Assembly (NCBI GenBank): GCA_017304685.1
Contig: JAFKLR010000003.1
Location: 310,001-374,000 of the forward strand
Direction of reading: 5' to 3'
Source: Sphingobacteriia bacterium
GTDB taxonomy: Bacteria; Pseudomonadota; Alphaproteobacteria; Rickettsiales; 33-17
Length of the DNA stretch: 64,000 bases
Both the position numbers and the translations under genes were made by a program. Of the stretch, positions 58,369 to 64,000 are shown piece by piece; within the stretch, counting starts at the first letter, position 1, and every line of letters starts with the position of its first letter. The notes beneath the pieces were generated by a model. It did not search any database. It was given only the letters and a program-made list of their open reading frames with translations, and was not told where the DNA came from.

Positions 58369-60747
58369 ATGCGCATTACCTTAAATTGGCTGAAAAAATT
58401 TTTAGATACATCAAATTCATTAGAAGAAATTATTGATGGCTTATTCAAATTAGGCTTAGAAGTTGAAGAAACAATCGACTACCGTAAATCTCATGCGCCT
58501 TTTATTGTGGCTGAAATTACTCATGCAGAAAAACATCCAAATGCCGATTCGCTAAGAAAATGTAAGGTTAATAATGGTAAAGAAACCATTGATATTGTAT
58601 GTGGAGCTCCAAATGCTAGAAGTGGCATTAAAGTTGTTTTAGCACCAGTTGGAACTTCAATACCTTTAAATGGTATGGTAATTAAAGAGTCAAGTATTCG
58701 CGGTGAAAAAAGCCAAGGAATGTTATGTTCAAGTGAAGAGCTTTGCTTAGGGAAAGATTCTGAGGGGATTATTGAACTTGGTGATGATGCAATTCCTGGC
58801 ATGAGCTTTATTGAATATGCCGGTTTGAATGATGTTGTAATTGATATTTCTATAACTCCTAACAGAGCAGATTGTTTAGGTGTATATGGTATTGCTAGAG
58901 ATTTAGCAGCATTAGGTTTAGGCACTTTAAAGCCAATTTCAATTCCAGAAATTAAAGGTAACTTTAATTCTCCAATAAATGTTAAAATAGAAAACAATGA
59001 AGAGTGTAAGTATTTTGTTGGCAGATATATTAAAAATGTTCAAAATCAAGTTTCACCAACATGGCTTGTTAATTTACTAACGCTTGTTGGGCAAAAGCCA
59101 ATTTCGGCAATTGTTGACATTACAAATTATATTAATTTAAGCTTTGCTCGCCCCCTTCATGCTTATGATGCAAGTAAACTTAAAGGAGATGTAATTGTTA
59201 AAAGAGCGAAAAATGAGGAAAGTTTTCCAGCTTTAAATGATGAAGTTTACGAACTTACTTCTCAAATGACTGTTGTTGCTGATAGTGAAAAAGCTCATGC
59301 GATTGCAGGTGTTATAGGTGGTAAGGAAAGTGCAACTGAATTTACAACAAAAGAAATATTTTTAGAAGCAGCAATTTTCCCAAGAGAAACAGTAATTGCT
59401 TCAGGCAGAAAACTTCAAATTGATACTGATTCAAGATATCGTTTTGAAAGATTTGTTGATCATGAATTTACAAAAACAGGGCTTGATCTTGCAGCACAAA
59501 TGGTTCAAGAAATTTGTGGTGGGGAAATTAGTGAAGCGGTTGAAATTGGTAGCTCAAAATATGAAGCTCCAACTATTGTTTTTGAAGCATCCAATATTGA
59601 AAAATACTTAGGTTTAAGGCTTGGTTGTCCTGAAATTATTAAAATATTTGAAAGTCTTGGCTTTAAATTAGACAAAACTGACCCGCTTAAAGTTACTCCG
59701 CCATCTTGGAGACAAGATATTACAATTAAAGAAGATTTAATTGAGGAAATTGCAAGAATTAAAGGGTTTGATCAAATCCCAGAGCTTCCACTTCCTGGTA
59801 TGGAAAAGTTACCGCAAAGTGCGATGGATAATAGAAAAAGATCTTATTCTGTAATTAGAAAAATATGCGCTTCTCGTGGACTTCATGAGGCAGTTACTTG
59901 GTCATTTATGCATTCTAAAATTGCTAAAATGTTTAGTGATGAAGAGCATATTAAGCTTATAAATCCAATTAGTAGTGAACTTGATTGTATGAGAAAATCA
60001 ATTATTCCAAATTTACTTGGAATAATAAGAAATAATGAAGCTAGAAGCATGTTTGATATGTGTGTATTTGAAATGGGGACTGTGTTCAATGATTCTGCAC
60101 CGGATGCTCAACCTCAAATGCTTGCAATTGCAAGAGCAGGAATGCTTGATAGATCTCATTATAAAGGTCAAAATAAATATGATGCGCTTTCAGTTAAAGC
60201 AGATTTAATAGCAATTTTAGCAGAATATAATTTAGCTGAAAATATTAGAATTGATTTAGAAGTACCCAAATATTATCATCCTGCTAAATCAGGTAGAATA
60301 TCGTTAGGCAGAGATGTATTAGGTTATTTTGGTGAATTACATCCAAAACTTGCAAAAGATATGGGAATTAAACAAAATGTAGCGATTGCTGAAGTTTTTG
60401 TTGATAAAATTCCTTTACCTAAATCTAAAGCGGGTTATAAAGGCGTGCTTAAGCTTTCAGATTTCCAACCGGTTGAACGTAGGTTCTCGTTTATTATTAA
60501 TGATGAAGTAAACGTAGGAAATATGGTTATTGAAGCTAGGAAAATTGATAAAAACCTTATTAAAGAAGTAAAGCTTTTTGATTATGTGACAAGCTTACCT
60601 ATTTTAAAAGAAGGTGAAAAAATAGCAGGGCTTGCAGTTACATTACAATCGGATAAGGAAACGCTTTCCGGTGAACAAATTGAAGGTATTTATAAAAGAA
60701 TTATTGAATCAGTTGAAAAACTTGGCGCTAAATTTAGGGAAGTATAA
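58369..60747 (+). CDS. pheT: Phenylalanine-tRNA ligase beta subunit
   Basis: The 792-residue length is normal. In order: an N-terminal catalytic-like part, the OB-fold tRNA-binding domain (FIVAEITHAEKHPNADSLRK through VVLAPVGTSIPLNG, about 45-110), the B3/B4 editing domain (about 210-390), the B5 domain (about 405-480), and the C-terminal ferredoxin-like anticodon-binding domain starting near SDFQPVERRFSFIINDEV (about 700-792). It forms the heterotetramer with PheS, which is encoded 8.2 kb upstream. AGAGGATAGG precedes the ATG. Confidence 0.97.
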   Translation: MRITLNWLKKFLDTSNSLEEIIDGLFKLGLEVEETIDYRKSHAPFIVAEITHAEKHPNADSLRKCKVNNGKETIDIVCGAPNARSGIKVVLAPVGTSIPLNGMVIKESSIRGEKSQGMLCSSEELCLGKDSEGIIELGDDAIPGMSFIEYAGLNDVVIDISITPNRADCLGVYGIARDLAALGLGTLKPISIPEIKGNFNSPINVKIENNEECKYFVGRYIKNVQNQVSPTWLVNLLTLVGQKPISAIVDITNYINLSFARPLHAYDASKLKGDVIVKRAKNEESFPALNDEVYELTSQMTVVADSEKAHAIAGVIGGKESATEFTTKEIFLEAAIFPRETVIASGRKLQIDTDSRYRFERFVDHEFTKTGLDLAAQMVQEICGGEISEAVEIGSSKYEAPTIVFEASNIEKYLGLRLGCPEIIKIFESLGFKLDKTDPLKVTPPSWRQDITIKEDLIEEIARIKGFDQIPELPLPGMEKLPQSAMDNRKRSYSVIRKICASRGLHEAVTWSFMHSKIAKMFSDEEHIKLINPISSELDCMRKSIIPNLLGIIRNNEARSMFDMCVFEMGTVFNDSAPDAQPQMLAIARAGMLDRSHYKGQNKYDALSVKADLIAILAEYNLAENIRIDLEVPKYYHPAKSGRISLGRDVLGYFGELHPKLAKDMGIKQNVAIAEVFVDKIPLPKSKAGYKGVLKLSDFQPVERRFSFIINDEVNVGNMVIEARKIDKNLIKEVKLFDYVTSLPILKEGEKIAGLAVTLQSDKETLSGEQIEGIYKRIIESVEKLGAKFREV

Positions 60748-61209
60748 GTTTTGATAGAATACACCCTTGGATTTACCAATTTTATTATTTGATTGGTTTG
60801 AATGGGTAAATTCTTAGGAGAGGAGAGTGGAAAACCTTATTACCTTGAATGCTAAAGAAATATATATTTATATATTATTTAGTAGGTTTAAGTATAGGCT
60901 AGCCTATTTTAATCAAATTAAAACCTTATAAACCATCGCGCAATGGGTTACTTTTATTCCTTACAGTAATTTGGTTAAAAAATGTAAGTTTAAAAAGTGT
61001 TGTTATAATAACAATCTGAAAATTTTCTGTCAAATTTCGGGACAACTTTTTATGTATATTAAATCAGTAGTTTAGTTAATTCTTTTAAAATTTGTTTGGG
61101 AATTTTGAATTATAAGTCAACTTTAGGTTGTTTTAACGTTTAAGATCAGATTGACTTTTAACTAAATCTTAACTATATTGAAAGTTATTTATTTAATATA
61201 GAGAAACTC
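60748..61209. other. 462-base intergenic region after pheT
   Basis: Two competing short inverted repeats lie near the left end: CCAAT/ATTGG (60776-60780, 60792-60796) and ATTTACC/GGTAAAT (60771-60777, 60805-60811), which share the CC and so cannot form together. A purine-rich GGAGAGGAG (60818-60826) stands directly before a GTG that opens a 34-codon frame (60827-60931); the spacing is poor and I do not call it a gene. The right end holds the promoter at 61151. Nothing else recognised. Confidence 0.4.
61151..61179 (+). promoter_or_regulatory. Sigma-70-like promoter
   Basis: TTGACT at 61151-61156 and TATATT at 61174-61179, 17 bases apart, 31 bases before the ATG at 61210. Confidence 0.6.
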
Positions 61210-61467
61210 ATGACTAAACGTAATAAAAACACTTTAAAATCTAAAACTAAGCTTTTTTTTAAGGAAGCATTTCATCTATTACTGTTATTAACTCTTCCAA
61301 GTTTAGCATGTTATTGTGTAACAATGTTAGGAGGACATCTTTTCTTTTCAGTAAAATCTTTATCAGAATCGGCAATAAGTTATTTTAATACTGGAAGTAA
61401 TAATCGTAAAACCTTTGAAACAGCAATCGAGAAAGGAAGTGACCTTGTTAAAAAGGTGCTAGTTTAA
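61210..61467 (+). CDS. Small membrane protein
   Basis: An 85-residue protein. The N-terminus is strongly basic (TKRNKNTLKSKTKLFFK), followed by one or two hydrophobic segments (AFHLLLLLTLPSLACYCVTMLGGHLFF, about 20-46) and a polar amphipathic end. No family recognised. A clear promoter lies upstream, and gAGAAAC precedes the ATG. Positively charged N-terminus before the segment predicts that the N-terminus stays in the cytoplasm. Confidence 0.65.
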   Translation: MTKRNKNTLKSKTKLFFKEAFHLLLLLTLPSLACYCVTMLGGHLFFSVKSLSESAISYFNTGSNNRKTFETAIEKGSDLVKKVLV

Positions 61468-61618
61468 ATAATTTATTTTAAAATTTCTATATATCAGTAG
61501 TTTTTAATTGTTGTAACTATTAATTTACTTTTCAGAGTTTTTTATTTGACTTCTAAAAAGATTAGAGTAAAAACTAACTTCATTAACCTTTTATTAACTA
61601 TTTATTAAGATAATTATT

Positions 61619-62218
61619 ATGGCAAAAGTTACTATTCGCAATTTAGTTGCTGAATTTATTGATATTGAAATGAACAGCGAAATGCGTATTGAAGCTGTGC
61701 GAAACCTCAGATTGCAAGATTTAAGAAATATTTTAGAAAGCTCAAAATTTGAGAAATCGCTTTTAACTTATCCTAATTCAATTGGTTATAATATATTACA
61801 TCATGCGATTGTTAGTGGTGACCCAAGAATAATTGAGTATGTATTTAGTCGTATGAAAGTTTATCAAATTGATATAACTAAACTTATAACTAACAGTGGT
61901 GATAATATTTTCCACATAGCAAGTTATTTTTCCTCAGACAAAGAAAATGAAAATCCAAATGGCTTTGTTAATTTAGTTAAAATATGTAAAAAATATAATA
62001 TCGATTTTATAGCAATGATAAAATCACGAAATTATAAGGGTAAAACTCCAGTAGAATGTTTAGAAGGAAAAGGTTTTGAAATTTTTGTGAGATATTTACA
62101 AGATACTTATGCAATGCCAAAAACCTCACGTTCTATGGTTGAAGAGGCTTTAAGAGGAATGATTCTACCTGAAATGGTTACAGAAAAAATTTCGCCAAAA
62201 CTTTTTTCTAAATTATAG
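61619..62218 (+). CDS. Short ankyrin-like protein
   Basis: A 199-residue protein with two or three ankyrin-type units: GYNILHHAIVSGDPRIIEYV (about 60-80), GDNIFHIASYFSSDKENENP (about 98-117, longer than normal) and KGKTPVECLEGKGFEIFVRY (about 140-160). The N- and C-terminal 35 residues are non-repeat. No membrane segment. It is followed in the same direction by a larger ankyrin gene 114 bases away. Confidence 0.75.
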   Translation: MAKVTIRNLVAEFIDIEMNSEMRIEAVRNLRLQDLRNILESSKFEKSLLTYPNSIGYNILHHAIVSGDPRIIEYVFSRMKVYQIDITKLITNSGDNIFHIASYFSSDKENENPNGFVNLVKICKKYNIDFIAMIKSRNYKGKTPVECLEGKGFEIFVRYLQDTYAMPKTSRSMVEEALRGMILPEMVTEKISPKLFSKL

Positions 62219-62332
62219 TTAATTATATTTTATTTAAAAATATTTTTTTAAACCATTGATTGTTAAAAAATAATTGATAAACTCCTGTAAAATTAATTAG
62301 AGGTTATATCTTTAATCATTGGACTTTTCATT

Positions 62333-64000
62333 ATGAAAGAAAAAGAAAAAGAATTTTTGCTTGCTGTAAAAAAAGGCGATTTTGAAAAAGTTGAAGAATT
62401 ACTTAGAGAAAATAAAGAAGAATTGATTAACATAAAAGCTCCTTTTAGTGAGGAGGAACGTCTTGTAAAAAATATGAGCAATCGTTTGCCTGAAGGTTAT
62501 ACTGCTCTTCATTTAGCTGTTCAACATATTAGTAATGATAATCCAAATAAAGAAAAAATTGTAAACCTACTTTTAGAAAGCGGGGCCAATGTTGATGAAA
62601 CTATCTCAAACCGTAAAACTCCTTTACATTTAGCCGTTGTATGGGCGACCGACTCTATAATAAAAATATTAGTAGATAAAGGCGCAGATGTTAATAAGCG
62701 TGATAATAAAAAACAAACGCCAATTCATCTTACAATAAGCTTAAACCGGCCACGCATATTAGAAATTTTATTAAATTCTAATAATGTTAATTTGCTTACT
62801 TTAGATAACAATAACGATAAAAATACCTATTTGCATCTGGCTGTACAAGCAAGAAACATTGAAATGGTTGAAGCGCTTTTAAAACATCAAGCTAAAGGTA
62901 AAAATTTTGTAAATAAGAAAAATAATATAGAATATACAGCTTTGTTCATAGCAGCGGATAGAGGTGAAGTGAATACTTATATTGATGGCAATGGAGTAAC
63001 TTCAGTAAAATCAAGTGTAAGCGATGAGGAAAAACAAGATAGACTTAATTATATGAAATTATTAATTTTATATGGTGCAGATCCTGAAATTAAAAATCCT
63101 GTACGCACCTCATTTGAAAGAGTGATTGAAGAAGATGATAGAAAGCAAATAGAAAGTTTTTATAAAAGTTTAAAGCTTTTAAAGATTGAAAATGATTTTA
63201 GTTTTTATAAAGGTTTAAAGCTTTTAGAAATTGCAAATGATTTTGAATCTAGGGATTACGATCTAATGATTAAATTATTATATGAAGGAGCCAATGTGAA
63301 TATTCTGGGTCCTTTACATGATGAAAAATATAAAGGTACAGTCCTTCATCACATGATTTTGCGCTGGAATGCTTATTCAGAAAATTCAAATTTACTTGAA
63401 GAAGATCGTATAAAAATAAAAGAAATATGTGAGCTTATAATTATAAACCCTAATCATGGGTCATATATTGAAGATTCAAATCAACAACTTGCAACGCAAC
63501 TTGCGAAGCATCATGGAATTGACTGGTTAGGTGACATGATGAAAAGTGTAGTTGAAGAGCAAAAAGATTCAAGTGATGATAAAAATGAAAAAATTCTCAA
63601 CTGGATAATTGATGAAATAAATAATTATCCCCCAATTAGAGATGATTATATATTTTTTGCTATAAAAAAGAATCATATTAAATTTATGGAAGTGTGGATT
63701 ACTGAAGTTAATAAAACACTTCAAGGCGATATTACTGAACGATTAAAAAACGCAATAATAGACAGACTTACCAATTTTTTTCATTTTGCACTTCAGCAGG
63801 AAAAATTTGACTTAATTAAGCTTTTTATTGAAAAAGGTGTTGAATTAGAAAGAAGAGTTTCACATAAAAATGCTATAAAGGGAAATGCTTTTGAAATAGC
63901 AGAAACTATATCTGATCAAAAAATAAAAGATTATTTAAATTTATTAAAATATAATATTCAGCTTAATCAAAGCGCAACTGATGGTGAATTTGAAGAATTT
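62333..64000 (+). CDS. Ankyrin repeat protein, cut by window edge
   Basis: Opens at an ATG at 62333 and continues past the end of the window; 556 residues are visible. The N-terminal 180 residues hold four good ankyrin repeats (GYTALHLAVQHI, RKTPLHLAVVWATDSIIKIL with DKGADVN, KQTPIHLTISLNRPRILEIL, NTYLHLAVQARNIEMVEALL). After about residue 210 the repeats become irregular, with isolated units near residue 300 (YEGANVNILGP) and 480-510 (FHFALQQEKFDLIKLFIEKG). A short duplicated stretch occurs within it (FYKSLKLLKIENDF / FYKGLKLLEIANDF, about 277-303). Probably a cytosolic scaffold or effector. Confidence 0.85.
   Translation, partial: MKEKEKEFLLAVKKGDFEKVEELLRENKEELINIKAPFSEEERLVKNMSNRLPEGYTALHLAVQHISNDNPNKEKIVNLLLESGANVDETISNRKTPLHLAVVWATDSIIKILVDKGADVNKRDNKKQTPIHLTISLNRPRILEILLNSNNVNLLTLDNNNDKNTYLHLAVQARNIEMVEALLKHQAKGKNFVNKKNNIEYTALFIAADRGEVNTYIDGNGVTSVKSSVSDEEKQDRLNYMKLLILYGADPEIKNPVRTSFERVIEEDDRKQIESFYKSLKLLKIENDFSFYKGLKLLEIANDFESRDYDLMIKLLYEGANVNILGPLHDEKYKGTVLHHMILRWNAYSENSNLLEEDRIKIKEICELIIINPNHGSYIEDSNQQLATQLAKHHGIDWLGDMMKSVVEEQKDSSDDKNEKILNWIIDEINNYPPIRDDYIFFAIKKNHIKFMEVWITEVNKTLQGDITERLKNAIIDRLTNFFHFALQQEKFDLIKLFIEKGVELERRVSHKNAIKGNAFEIAETISDQKIKDYLNLLKYNIQLNQSATDGEFEEF

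Noticed and set aside
58521..58997. 158-codon minus-strand frame inside pheT
   Set aside because: Fully antisense to a conserved synthetase domain; no ribosome binding site or recognisable motif.
60827..60931. 34-codon frame starting with GTG after a purine-rich stretch downstream of pheT
   Set aside because: The purine stretch touches the start codon, leaving almost no spacing, and the peptide has no recognisable feature.
1..64000. CRISPR array, insertion sequences or transposase genes
   Set aside because: No regularly spaced short repeats, no terminal inverted repeats around a transposase and no cas or transposase motifs were found on reading through.

Overview
The window is an AT-rich (roughly 70 percent A+T by eye) stretch of bacterial chromosome. 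A few ordinary housekeeping genes (dapA, smpB, pheS, pheT, def, one tRNA-Gly) sit among long runs of accessory genes coding for eukaryote-like or solenoid proteins: ankyrin, TPR, leucine-rich repeat, F-box-like and YopT-like protease domains. An alphaproteobacterial-type HIG1 'twin transmembrane' protein, dapA next to smpB, a rickettsial-type terminase and the mass of host-interaction repeats together suggest an intracellular alphaproteobacterium of the Rickettsiales, perhaps a Midichloriaceae-like symbiont of protists. This placement is inference; no marker in the window settles it.

Layout. 1-4 kb: an edge-cut F-box/LRR gene, a phage/GTA-type terminase with a small partner, a membrane protein and a HIG1 protein. 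4-10.6 kb: a TPR protein, three tandem paralogues (MSKTR family, the last ending in the CaaX-like CVIL), and two TPR paralogues with nearly identical C-termini. 10.7-19.4 kb: tRNA-Gly, an F-box/ankyrin protein, a methyltransferase, a coupled TPR-TM / TM gene pair, and a 1,402-residue ankyrin protein. 19.6-31.8 kb: dapA-smpB, an LRR protein with a nuclear-localisation-like tail, unknown proteins, a malonyl-CoA-synthetase-like ligase, an F-box/LRR protein and an SbtA-like bicarbonate transporter. 32-36.6 kb: five tandem YopT/C58-like cysteine protease paralogues, then chaB and a coupled 26-residue peptide. 37-48.5 kb: two large alpha-rich paralogues, a LysR/VOC divergent pair, two basic low-complexity proteins, and a second copy of the TPR-TM / TM gene pair plus a third membrane gene, bracketed by 90-bp direct repeats. 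49-60.7 kb: pheS and pheT, pulled about 8 kb apart by def, a PP2C-like phosphatase with its motif order rearranged, a secreted alpha carbonic anhydrase, an alpha-rich protein, a HAD phosphatase and an F-box/ankyrin protein. 61-64 kb: a small membrane protein and two ankyrin proteins, the last running off the edge.

How it fits together. Most accessory genes look like single cistrons with their own promoter or hairpin terminator. Clear co-transcription is limited to dapA-smpB, the TPR pairs, the TPR-TM modules, chaB plus its peptide, and protease genes 3-5. Many products have features expected to act in a eukaryotic host (F-box-like segments, CaaX-like end, basic nuclear-type signals, YopT-like catalytic triad), so the window reads as an effector-rich region threaded through core genes. 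The observations most worth following are the five-gene protease array, the duplicated membrane module with flanking direct repeats, and the permuted PP2C. All boundaries, motifs and repeats were read by eye; no database search was possible.
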